This document shows, piece after piece, positions 1-5,747 of a stretch of 5,831 bases of DNA. The notes under the pieces were generated by a model. The model searched no databases. It was not told the DNA's origin and saw only the letters and a list, made by a program, of their open reading frames with translations. The first letter of the stretch is position 1. Every line of letters begins with the position of its first letter. This DNA comes from Bacillota bacterium (lineage in GTDB: Bacteria > Bacillota > Sulfobacillia > JAJZYS01 > JAJYTV01). Position numbers and translations under genes: made by a program. The stretch is from the NCBI GenBank assembly GCA_021810725.1, contig JAJZIE010000163.1, positions 1-5,831 on the forward strand, written 5' to 3'.

Positions 1-1050
1 TCCTTGCGAAACCGCGTCCTCGACATGCGAGAGAACTTTCTGCCGTCCCCGCTCGGAAATCATGGGACCGATTTCGACGCCTTCGGTGAGACCGTGCCCG
101 ACGCGCATGCGCCGCACCTGCTCGACGATGCGGTCGGTGAACGCCTCGGCCACGCCCTGCTGCACGAGGATGCGGTTGGCCGCGACGCAGGTCTGCCCCG
201 CGTTGCGGAACTTCGCCGTGGCGATGCCGACGGCGGCCTGATCGAGATCCGCGTCGTCGAACACGATGAAGGGCGCTTGTCCGCCGAGCTCCAGGGACAC
301 CTTCTGCACATGGCCCGCCGCCTTGCGCATCAGCTCCTTGCCGACGGCCGTCGATCCCGTGAAGGTGATCTTGCGCACCCTCGGGTCGCCGAGCCAGACG
401 TCCGCGAACGCCGCGGCCTCGGTGGTGGGTACGACATTGAGAACACCAGGGGGCCCGCCGGCCTCGAGCAGGAGCTCGCCGAGGCGCAACGCGGTCAGAG
501 GGGTTTCCGGCGCCGGTTTCAGGACCACCGCGCAGCCAGCGGCTAGCGCCGGCGCGACCTTGCGCGTAATCATCGCGGCCGGGAAGTTCCACGGCGTAAT
601 CGCCGCCACCACCCCGACGGCCTGCTTCAGGACCAAAAGCCGCTTGTCCGACCGGCTCGCGGGGACGACGCGTCCATAGACCCGCTTCGCCTCCTCGGCG
701 AACCACTCGACGAAACTTGCGGCGTAGTCGACTTCCGCGTAGGACTCCTTGAGGGGCTTCCCGTTCTCGAGCGTCATGAGGCGTGCGAGGTTTTCCTTGT
801 CGCGCTGCTGCAGCTCGAACCATCTGCGCAGAACCTTCGCGCGCTCGTAGGCCGAGGCCGCCTGCCAGGCCGGCTGCGCGGCCGCGGCCGCATCGACCGC
901 CGCCGCGGCGTCGGATGTGGCACCGTCCGCGACAAGGGCCACCCTCTCGCCGGTCGCAGGATCCTCGACCGCCATGGTCCTGCCGCCTGTCGCCGCCCGG
1001 AAGGCACCTCCCAAAAGGAGGTTCACCGGCGCCCGCACTCCTTCCACCAT
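1..1050 (-). CDS. gabD: Succinate-semialdehyde dehydrogenase (NAD(P)+), N-terminal 350 residues; C-terminus off the window
   Basis: This enzyme oxidises succinate semialdehyde to succinate with NAD(P)+ in the cytoplasm, the last step of GABA-shunt-type degradation. The frame is open from the ATG at 1050 to the window edge and covers about 350 of the usual 480 or so residues. Visible family motifs are RLLVLKQAVGVVAAITPWNFP with the oxyanion Asn at residue 155, the cofactor-binding FTGSTAVGKELM, the catalytic base Glu254 in SLELGG, and the nucleophile Cys288 in GQTCVAANR. These three numbers equal those I recall for E. coli GabD, which argues for both the start and the subfamily. A GAGGAGG ribosome binding site lies 7 bases before the ATG. 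The gene is divergent from the lipoprotein gene. The C-terminal oligomerisation part is cut by the window, not truncated biologically as far as can be seen. A close alternative is another semialdehyde dehydrogenase of the same subfamily, such as glutarate-semialdehyde dehydrogenase (DavD). Confidence 0.9.
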   Translation of the reverse strand, partial: MVEGVRAPVNLLLGGAFRAATGGRTMAVEDPATGERVALVADGATSDAAAAVDAAAAAQPAWQAASAYERAKVLRRWFELQQRDKENLARLMTLENGKPLKESYAEVDYAASFVEWFAEEAKRVYGRVVPASRSDKRLLVLKQAVGVVAAITPWNFPAAMITRKVAPALAAGCAVVLKPAPETPLTALRLGELLLEAGGPPGVLNVVPTTEAAAFADVWLGDPRVRKITFTGSTAVGKELMRKAAGHVQKVSLELGGQAPFIVFDDADLDQAAVGIATAKFRNAGQTCVAANRILVQQGVAEAFTDRIVEQVRRMRVGHGLTEGVEIGPMISERGRQKVLSHVEDAVSQG

Positions 1051-1057
1051 GCCGTCA

Positions 1058-1065
1058 CCCTCCTC
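1058..1065 (-). promoter_or_regulatory. Ribosome binding site of gabD
   Basis: On the minus strand this reads GAGGAGGG, close to a perfect anti-16S match, with a 7-base spacer to the ATG at 1050. It fixes the dehydrogenase start and excludes the downstream in-frame ATG near 974. Confidence 0.8.
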
Positions 1066-1203
1066 GCGGTCACGGGGCCTGGGCCCACCCCGCATGCACT
1101 ACCCGACCGCACGTCTTCTGGCATGTCTTCGCGACGCGGCGCGCCATGCCTTCACTGGCGCCGCCCGGTCACGCGCTCCGCTGCGGCGACTGCCCTTGGC
1201 CTC

Positions 1204-1212
1204 TGCTATGAT
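1204..1212 (+). promoter_or_regulatory. Candidate extended -10 promoter for the lipoprotein gene
   Basis: The sequence TGCTATGAT fits the extended -10 form TGnTATAAT with one mismatch. No TTGACA-like -35 stands at 16-18 bases upstream, as is usual for extended -10 promoters. Transcription would begin near 1219 and leave a leader of about 40 bases before the TTG start at 1258. This is pattern matching only. Confidence 0.4.
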
Positions 1213-1243
1213 CGAGCACGATACTTGAACCATGTCCCAACCC

Positions 1244-1250
1244 GGGAGGT
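1244..1250 (+). promoter_or_regulatory. Ribosome binding site deciding the TTG start of the lipoprotein
   Basis: The sequence GGGAGGT lies 7 bases before the TTG at 1258. It is the only good Shine-Dalgarno near the head of this frame. It also places the lipoprotein signal peptide exactly at the N-terminus, so it overrides the longer in-frame ATG at 1123. Confidence 0.75.
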
Positions 1251-1257
1251 GCCGCCA

Positions 1258-2520
1258 TTGCGAGGGGGCCACGCACTCTGTCTCCTATGCTTGCCCGCCA
1301 TGCTGCTTGCCGGATGCGGCAGTTCCCCCAAGGCCACCCCGAAAGGGCCGACGCTACCTGCGGTGCTGGCGAAGGCCCCGGCCGCGCCGAACGTGTTGAA
1401 ACCTCTGGTCAGCGAGACCACGCTCGGCCAGACTCGCGTGACGAGCCTGAAAGCCTCGCTGACGGGCGGTAGGCCGGATACGATCCGGGTCCAGTCCCTG
1501 CCGGGCTTCGACGGGCAGGTGACCGTCACCGAAGGCACGCGGATCATCTTCCAGTCCCTGCACACCGCCGGCGTGAGCGTGCTCGAGTTCGGGCGCCGGC
1601 ACCTGCCCGTGCTGCTCCTGCAGGATAGCGTCAGCTACTGCGGCAGCGGTGGCTGCGCCACCTCGGCCTACACCTGGAGCCGCACGCGGCACCGGATGCT
1701 GCCGGTGCCGGTGCCCGGGACTCCCGCCTACCGCTACGACGCGCGGCGACGGCAATTCGTCGTCACTTCGCTGCCGCTGCCCGGCGGCCTCTTCGGCTAC
1801 GTCGTGCCGGGCGGACCCGGCATCATCGTGCACGCGCGGACCTACGACCTTTGGCAGCACGGCATCACCCAGGGCTACGGCTACGCGCCCGGCCTTTCTC
1901 CCACGGGCGGCTGGGTGGCGGTGGGCAAGCCCGTCTACGGGCCCTCGACCGCCGAGACGGGCTTCACCTGGGGCGGCCCTGCCCAGACCGTGCTCGCCCT
2001 GCTCGATGCGCGTGCCTTGGACTTCAAGGCGCAGGTCGCCCAGGTCTCAGCGTCTTCGGCCGATGCCTCCGTCATCTGGCGCGACCTCGCTCCGATCGGT
2101 ACCTGGGGCGGCAGCCTCTTCTCGGTCGATGCGTCCCCGCGGGTCTCGACGGCCGGGTCCACGACCGTCGTCACCGACCGCGTCGCGGGTCTGCGCGGTG
2201 CTGGTGCGACCGCCACCCTGCAGGTGTACGAGGTCACGGCCAGCCTGACCAAGGCCGGCTCCACCTACTACGTGCGCACGGTCCATCTGGCGCCGGTCGC
2301 CGTCAAGGTCCAGGACATCCTGCAGGTGCTGACCATCATCCGCTCGGATCGTTCCCTGCTGCGGACGCTCGCGAAGGCCGGATATCCTGCGCTGCAGGTC
2401 GAGGCCGTTGGCCAGCGCTGGCAGGTCGACACGGCAAGCCAGGGCGGGCAGAGCGTCCGACCTTTGGTCGACATCGACGCGGTGACGGGAGCGGTGCGCC
2501 GGGCCGGCGCGAACCCCTAG
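1258..2520 (+). CDS. Predicted lipoprotein of unknown function, 420 residues
   Basis: I do not recognise the family. With the TTG at 1258 as start the protein opens with a short signal peptide (MRGGH, then a hydrophobic stretch) and a lipobox LLAGC with Cys20 as the lipidation site. Gly21 follows, so outer-membrane sorting would be expected in a Gram-negative. Residues 21-45 form a Pro/Ala/Lys linker. The rest is rich in short beta-type segments with many Gly, Thr and Val and no transmembrane helix. Cys128 and Cys133 in YCGSGGC are the only cysteines after Cys20 and probably form a disulfide outside the cytoplasm. The C-terminal segment (about 378-413), ending VDIDAVTGAVRR, faintly resembles the end of a PepSY domain; that is only a resemblance. 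The in-frame extension to an ATG at 1123 has no signal peptide logic and is rejected. The gene stands alone, divergent from gabD and convergent with the VTT gene. Confidence 0.85.
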   Translation: MRGGHALCLLCLPAMLLAGCGSSPKATPKGPTLPAVLAKAPAAPNVLKPLVSETTLGQTRVTSLKASLTGGRPDTIRVQSLPGFDGQVTVTEGTRIIFQSLHTAGVSVLEFGRRHLPVLLLQDSVSYCGSGGCATSAYTWSRTRHRMLPVPVPGTPAYRYDARRRQFVVTSLPLPGGLFGYVVPGGPGIIVHARTYDLWQHGITQGYGYAPGLSPTGGWVAVGKPVYGPSTAETGFTWGGPAQTVLALLDARALDFKAQVAQVSASSADASVIWRDLAPIGTWGGSLFSVDASPRVSTAGSTTVVTDRVAGLRGAGATATLQVYEVTASLTKAGSTYYVRTVHLAPVAVKVQDILQVLTIIRSDRSLLRTLAKAGYPALQVEAVGQRWQVDTASQGGQSVRPLVDIDAVTGAVRRAGANP

Positions 2521-3209
2521 TCGCGGTTCGCGTTCGGCAGGAAGCGATCGCGGTAGCGCCAGCCCACGAACACGATCACCAGGAAGAAGGCGAACCCGCC
2601 GAGGGCGATCGGCAGGGCACCGTAGCTGACGCCGTAGTAGACGCCGCTCAGGGCCAGCTGGAAAGGCAGCGTGCCGATCGCCGTCGTCCACACGAAAGGC
2701 CAGATCCTGACGCGCAGAACGCCCGCGACGTAGTTCACCACGTGGTAGGGCACGAACGGGATGAAGCGCGCCACCAGGAGGCCGACCCAGCCATGGCTCG
2801 TGAGCCAAGGCTGAAGCTGGTCGACGTAGCGGCCGGCGAAGTGTTCGGCGATCGGGCGCGCCAGAAGGCGGCTGACAAAGAGCGCGGCGACGGCTCCAAC
2901 GATGCCGCCCGCCCAGGAGAAGACGGTCCCCCAGAGCACGCCGTAGAACCGCAGGAGAAAGAGGCTGATGAACTCCGAGGGCACCGGAAGCACCGACGCG
3001 AGCGCCATCATGACCACGCCCAGCACATCGCCGAGCGGGCCGAGGCCGTGCACGGTGCGCATCAGTTGGTGAACGCGCCCCGTATGCAGGTAGTAGAAAT
3101 AGACCCCAACCAGCGCCGCGATGGTGAGAAGGCCGATCGTTGCGCTGACAAGGCTGCCGCGTGAAGGCAACCTGCGCCGGTGAGAGGTCGAGCGGTCCCG
3201 TCCGGTCAT
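2517..3209 (-). CDS. TVP38/TMEM64 family (VTT/DedA-like) inner-membrane protein, 230 residues
   Basis: This is an integral membrane protein of the VTT (SNARE-associated/DedA-like) superfamily, some members of which act in lipid transport or scrambling and envelope homeostasis; the substrate here is unknown. A basic N-terminus (residues 1-18, rich in Arg) is followed by a first helix at about 21-41. The domain core follows: PVPSEFISLFLLRFYG with a Gly-rich helix GGIVGAVAALFVSRLLAR (about 76-118), then the signature ARFIPFVPYHVVNYVAGVLRV (147-167) with Arg148, Pro151 and Asn159, and TAIGTLPFQLALSGVYYG (176-193). A last helix spans about 197-216. Length is normal for the family. The ATG at 3209 is preferred because it yields the expected N-terminus; its Shine-Dalgarno is weak (GGCGGA). 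The frame continues upstream as an Arg/Pro-rich sequence that I take as non-coding. It lies 121 bases downstream of the response regulator on the same strand. Confidence 0.92.
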   Translation of the reverse strand: MTGRDRSTSHRRRLPSRGSLVSATIGLLTIAALVGVYFYYLHTGRVHQLMRTVHGLGPLGDVLGVVMMALASVLPVPSEFISLFLLRFYGVLWGTVFSWAGGIVGAVAALFVSRLLARPIAEHFAGRYVDQLQPWLTSHGWVGLLVARFIPFVPYHVVNYVAGVLRVRIWPFVWTTAIGTLPFQLALSGVYYGVSYGALPIALGGFAFFLVIVFVGWRYRDRFLPNANRD

Positions 3210-3284
3210 GCTCGTCCGCCCTTCGCCAGGAATCGGCGGCAGCCCGCGCAAGGCGGAAGCGCGAGGGCCGGGCCGGTCAAGGTG

Positions 3285-3293
3285 ATTGTACCA
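3285..3293 (-). promoter_or_regulatory. Candidate extended -10 promoter for the VTT membrane protein gene
   Basis: On the minus strand this reads TGGTACAAT, an extended -10 (TGnTATAAT) with one mismatch. It sits in an AT-rich patch of an otherwise GC-rich 121-base gap, about 76 bases before the ATG at 3209. No clear -35 is present. If used, the membrane protein can be expressed apart from the two-component pair. Confidence 0.35.
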
Positions 3294-3330
3294 ATTCCCG
3301 CGCGAACGTGCCGTGGCCGGTCCGACCGAG

Positions 3331-3711
3331 TCAGCCGCGCAGGGCCGATCGGCCGGCGGCCGCGCCTTCGACCACCCCGCGCAGTTCCTCGAGCTCGAAC
3401 GGTTTCGCCACCACGGCATTGAACGTGCCCTGGGGGGGCAGTTCCTCCGCTGTCGAGGCATAGCCGGAGAGCAGCACCACGGGGACCTTGGCGAGATCGG
3501 ACCGGCGCCGCATCTCGCGCACGAGGTCTGCGCCGCTCATGCCGGGCATCATCAGATCGATCAGCATCACGTCGGGCAGGGGCGGACGCTCAAGCATCCG
3601 GAGCGCGGCCGTCGCGTCGGGCACATGCTCGCAGGTATGGCCCAGGCGCGCGAAGTACCGCGTCAGGACGAGGCCGATGCCCGGCGAGTCGTCCACCACC
3701 GCGATTCTCAT
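3331..3711 (-). CDS. Single-domain response regulator (REC only), 126 residues
   Basis: This is a stand-alone receiver domain that would accept phosphate from the kinase encoded just upstream and signal by protein-protein contact, since there is no DNA-binding or enzymatic output domain. Key residues are all present: the acidic pair Asp7-Asp8 in MRIAVVDDS, phospho-acceptor Asp52 in VMLIDLMMPGMSG, Ser82 in VVLLSGYAS as the switch Ser/Thr position, and Lys103 in VVAKPFELEEL. The length is that of one REC domain with a short C-terminal tail. The start ATG at 3711 overlaps the kinase stop in ATGA, and there is no good Shine-Dalgarno, so translational coupling is likely. An in-frame ATG at 3756 would add 15 residues inside the kinase gene ahead of beta strand 1 and is less likely. 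Confidence 0.93.
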   Translation of the reverse strand: MRIAVVDDSPGIGLVLTRYFARLGHTCEHVPDATAALRMLERPPLPDVMLIDLMMPGMSGADLVREMRRRSDLAKVPVVLLSGYASTAEELPPQGTFNAVVAKPFELEELRGVVEGAAAGRSALRG

Positions 3712-4907
3712 ACGGCGAAAAGGCCCGTCTGGCGCGGCAGTTCGAAACGCAGGCATGCCCCGCCCCCCTCGCGCTGCTCAGCCCAGATGCGGCCACCATG
3801 TGCCTCGATGATCGTCCGGCAGACATGCAGGCCGAGGCCCATGCCGCCCGGGTCGACCTGTGGCTGGAGTCGGCCGCGATAATGGCGCTCGAAGATGCGC
3901 TCGAGGTCGTCCTCGGCGATGCCGATGCCCCGATCGAGCACACCGACCCGGACGCGGTTCCCCAGGTCGTCGACCCGCACGTCGATCGGCGCCTCCGCGG
4001 GTGAATACTTCACCGCGTTCGCGACCAGATTCCGCACCACTTGCCTCAGGCGGGCAGGATCGCCCTCGAGCGGCAGCGGCCAGGCGGGCGCCTGGACCTG
4101 CACGCGGCCAGGCATGAGCAGTAGCGGCCTGAGGCCGGTCTCGACGATCTCCCGCATGTCGCACGCCACCGGGTGCACGGCAAGCTCCGCCTGCTTGGTG
4201 CGCCAGGAGTCGAGAATTCCGCCCAGAAGGTCGTCCATTTGGCGCAGCTCGTCCTGGGCCACGGTCAGGAGCTCCGAGGCAGGCTCGGGCAGGCCTTGGG
4301 CAGGAGTGTCGCCGAGTTGCAGGCCGAGCAGCGTCAGCGCGCCCAGCACCACGCCGAGCGGGGCGCGGAGCTCATGGGCGGCCAGACGGATCAGGCGGTC
4401 CGCCGCTGCGTCGCGCCCGTCCTTCTCCTCGTCGCCGAGCGGCAGGTCGATCTCCGCGTAGCCAAGGCCCGACGTCTCCGCCCGTTCGTAGGCGATCACG
4501 CGCGCCTGCATCACGAGCGCGATCCCGTCGCAGCGACGCCGGCGCACCGTGGCGGTGCAGAACCCGTAGCGGCGCGCGGTGAGAAGGAGCCTCTCGGCGT
4601 CGTCCTGATGGTCATCCGCATAGAGCACGGAAAGTTGGCGCCCCAGGACCTCGTTCGCACAATATCCGTAGGCCTCATGCGCCGCGCGGCTCCACGAAAG
4701 GATGCGGCCCTCCGCGTCCAGCGTGAAATCGGCCGCCTCGAGCCATGGACCGATCACTTCAGCGCGCCGGCTTTGGGGCCGCCTCGTCCGCAGGGCGGGC
4801 CGTCGCCGATGCCCGATCGCCGCCGAGAGCGGCGACGAGGAAGGTCTAGTTGGGCCGGACAGGAATGACGTGGAGTCGTTTCCAGACGAAGTTCCAGTCA
4901 ATTTCAC
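3708..4907 (-). CDS. Soluble PAS-domain sensor histidine kinase
   Basis: This is a cytoplasmic two-component kinase; no transmembrane segment is visible. Numbered from the GTG at 4907 (399 residues), a PAS domain spans about 55-155 (FTLDAEGRILSWSRAAHEAYGY, NEVLGRQ). The HisKA helix follows with phospho-acceptor His178 in AAHELRAPLG, and then a HATPase domain: N box RNLVANAVKYSP (Asn293, Asn297), G1 box VLDRGIGI (Asp325), F box IFERHYR and G2 box GGMGLGL (354-360). All catalytic boxes are intact, so it should be active. The signal sensed by the PAS domain cannot be told. The start is uncertain. The GTG at 4907 has only a GGGGGA-like site before it and lies inside an inverted repeat. Residues 1-50 are Ser/Arg/Pro-rich and may be non-coding. 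Other in-frame options are TTG at 4901 and GTG at 4757. The stop overlaps the response regulator start by 4 bases, and the pair is probably one transcript. Confidence 0.92.
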   Translation of the reverse strand: MKLTGTSSGNDSTSFLSGPTRPSSSPLSAAIGHRRRPALRTRRPQSRRAEVIGPWLEAADFTLDAEGRILSWSRAAHEAYGYCANEVLGRQLSVLYADDHQDDAERLLLTARRYGFCTATVRRRRCDGIALVMQARVIAYERAETSGLGYAEIDLPLGDEEKDGRDAAADRLIRLAAHELRAPLGVVLGALTLLGLQLGDTPAQGLPEPASELLTVAQDELRQMDDLLGGILDSWRTKQAELAVHPVACDMREIVETGLRPLLLMPGRVQVQAPAWPLPLEGDPARLRQVVRNLVANAVKYSPAEAPIDVRVDDLGNRVRVGVLDRGIGIAEDDLERIFERHYRGRLQPQVDPGGMGLGLHVCRTIIEAHGGRIWAEQREGGGACLRFELPRQTGLFAV

Positions 4908-4964
4908 ACCGTCCCCCAGGCACCGGGCGCCTCATGGCTTCGCCATACTGGGGACAGTTTACAC
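4902..4964. repeat. Imperfect inverted repeat with internal hairpin, possible REP-like or mobile-element remnant
   Basis: The left arm TTTCACACCGTCCCC (4902-4916) is imperfectly complementary to the right arm GGGGACAGTTTACAC (4950-4964), with about 10 of 15 positions pairing. Between them is a perfect small hairpin, ATGGC-TTC-GCCAT (4934-4946). The surrounding 4855-4990 is visibly less GC-rich than the flanking genes. GGGGACAG-type inverted motifs recur between genes in many proteobacteria, often near REP-associated transposases; that link is from general knowledge, not shown here. No transposase is present. A regulatory operator or an attenuator-like structure ahead of the kinase is an alternative. 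Confidence 0.35.
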
Positions 4965-5038
4965 CCAGCAAAGGAAGAATCCTGTCGAACCGCCGCGACA
5001 TGGCCAAGGCCACACGCAGGGCCCGGCGCAGGCCGCTC

Positions 5039-5488
5039 TCAGGCGATCTCCAGCAGCACGTCGCCGCCGTCGACCGCCGCACCAGCCGTCACCCGTACGG
5101 CCGCCACATGGCCGGAGCAGGGCGCCAGGATCTCGTTCTCCATCTTCATGGCCTCGAGGATGGCCACCACGTCGCCTTCCCTGACCTCGTCGCCCACCGC
5201 AACCTTGACCTCAAGCACCGCGCCAGGCAGCGGGGCCGTGACGGCCGTACCGACCGACGCGGCAGGCGCCGCGGGCGGCGCAGACTGGCGCGCAGGCGGT
5301 GCGTGCCTTGCCGGCGCCTTGGCGGCGGGAGCGGATGGCGCGGCAGCCGCAGGCGCCGCCTTGACCTCCCTGGCCGCGGCTTCGCTTGCCGCGCTGGCGG
5401 TGGCCACAGGGGGCTCCGCTTCGGACCCGATCTCCTCGACCTCTACCTCATACGAGAGTCCGTTCACTACCACGTGGAACCGCCGCAT
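5039..5488 (-). CDS. Biotin carboxyl carrier subunit of an acyl-CoA carboxylase/decarboxylase (gamma-type), 149 residues
   Basis: This protein carries biotin on a swinging lysine and shuttles CO2 between the partner active sites of a biotin-dependent carboxylase or decarboxylase. The N-terminus MRRFHVVVNGLSYEVEVEE is typical of gamma subunits of methylmalonyl-CoA, glutaconyl-CoA and oxaloacetate decarboxylase-type enzymes. Residues 29-82 form an Ala/Pro-rich flexible linker. Residues 83-149 are the biotinyl domain, with PLPGAVLEVKVAVGDEV and the biotinylation motif EAMKMEN, biotin on Lys115. The length is normal for these subunits. The ATG at 5488 is chosen because it starts at the conserved N-terminus; the only Shine-Dalgarno is a close GGAG. 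It is third in a minus-strand run after the carboxyltransferase and the 60-residue protein. No separate biotin carboxylase gene is seen in the window, so propionyl-CoA carboxylase versus a decarboxylase cannot be decided. Confidence 0.93.
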   Translation of the reverse strand: MRRFHVVVNGLSYEVEVEEIGSEAEPPVATASAASEAAAREVKAAPAAAAPSAPAAKAPARHAPPARQSAPPAAPAASVGTAVTAPLPGAVLEVKVAVGDEVREGDVVAILEAMKMENEILAPCSGHVAAVRVTAGAAVDGGDVLLEIA

Positions 5489-5564
5489 CGCTCCGCCCCG
5501 ACACCGCCGTGCCAACGGCCGGCTCCAGGGCTCCGCCTCCTTCGCTTCGGTCGTCTGCGATCCG

Positions 5565-5747
5565 CTACGGTCGATGGCGCCGCATCTGGTCCATGCGCGC
5601 CGCGATGCCCCAGGCCCCCCGGTCGTCGTCGGACGGGGCGCGGCCCTTGAGCCGCACATGCACCCGCTCGGGCGACACGCCCATGGTCAGGGAAACCGCG
5701 ACGGTGATCGCCGCCACCACCTGCTCCGGTACCTTCCGCGCCGTCAT
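5565..5747 (-). CDS. Small accessory protein of the acyl-CoA carboxylase cluster (OadG C-terminal-like), 60 residues
   Basis: This short protein lies between the carboxyltransferase and the biotin carrier. Its ATG overlaps the carboxyltransferase stop in ATGA, which supports real, coupled translation. The N-terminal part VPEQVVAAITVAVSLTMGVSPERVHVR resembles the short helix 'VVAAITAAV' found near the C-terminus of membrane OadG-type delta subunits and in small proteins of similar carboxylase operons. The C-terminal part contains WGIAARMDQMRR. There is no long hydrophobic helix, so unlike true OadG it would be soluble and probably serves to assemble or stabilise the complex. The role is inferred from position and weak similarity. 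The 76-base gap to the biotin carrier is longer than usual for this compact operon. Confidence 0.7.
   Translation of the reverse strand: MTARKVPEQVVAAITVAVSLTMGVSPERVHVRLKGRAPSDDDRGAWGIAARMDQMRRHRP

Larger units (their letters stand above)
1051..1257. other. Divergent intergenic region between gabD and the lipoprotein gene
   Basis: This stretch of about 200 bases must hold the promoters of both flanking genes. I can support a ribosome binding site on each side and an extended -10 for the rightward gene. An inverted repeat GGCATG...CATGCC (1120-1125 and 1145-1150) could be an operator but has a long, GC-rich spacer. I see no convincing promoter for gabD. Open frames running through it on the plus strand lack start signals. 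Confidence 0.6.

Noticed and set aside
1232..1399. Short cysteine-rich frame (MSQPGRCRHCEGA...), zinc-ribbon-like in appearance
   Set aside because: It overlaps the lipoprotein signal peptide in another frame and has no Shine-Dalgarno. The cysteines come from the out-of-frame reading of TGC/TGT-rich sequence.
2047..2808. Minus-strand open frame of 253 codons
   Set aside because: It overlaps two well-supported genes in another frame and encodes an Arg/Ala/Gly-rich sequence with no motifs.
1851..3164. Plus-strand open frame of 437 codons
   Set aside because: It crosses the end of the lipoprotein gene and the whole antisense side of the VTT gene. The product is low-complexity Arg/His/Glu-rich, as expected from GC-rich antisense, with no ribosome binding site or domain.
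4173..4868. Plus-strand open frame of 231 codons antisense to the kinase
   Set aside because: The kinase on the opposite strand has all catalytic boxes; this frame shows none and has no start signal.
4908..5038. Possible Rho-independent terminator after the biotin carrier gene
   Set aside because: There are GC-rich self-complementary bits near 5000-5035, but no clean stem followed by a T run on the minus strand.
5536..5542. Perfect AAGGAGG on the minus strand between the 60-residue gene and the biotin carrier
   Set aside because: It is 47 bases from the biotin carrier ATG, and no ATG, GTG or TTG lies at a workable distance. Probably chance, or a sign of a non-standard leader.
4850..5650. 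Plus-strand open frame of 266 codons
   Set aside because: It is antisense to the biotin carrier gene, whose family is certain, and has an Arg/Pro/His-rich shadow composition.
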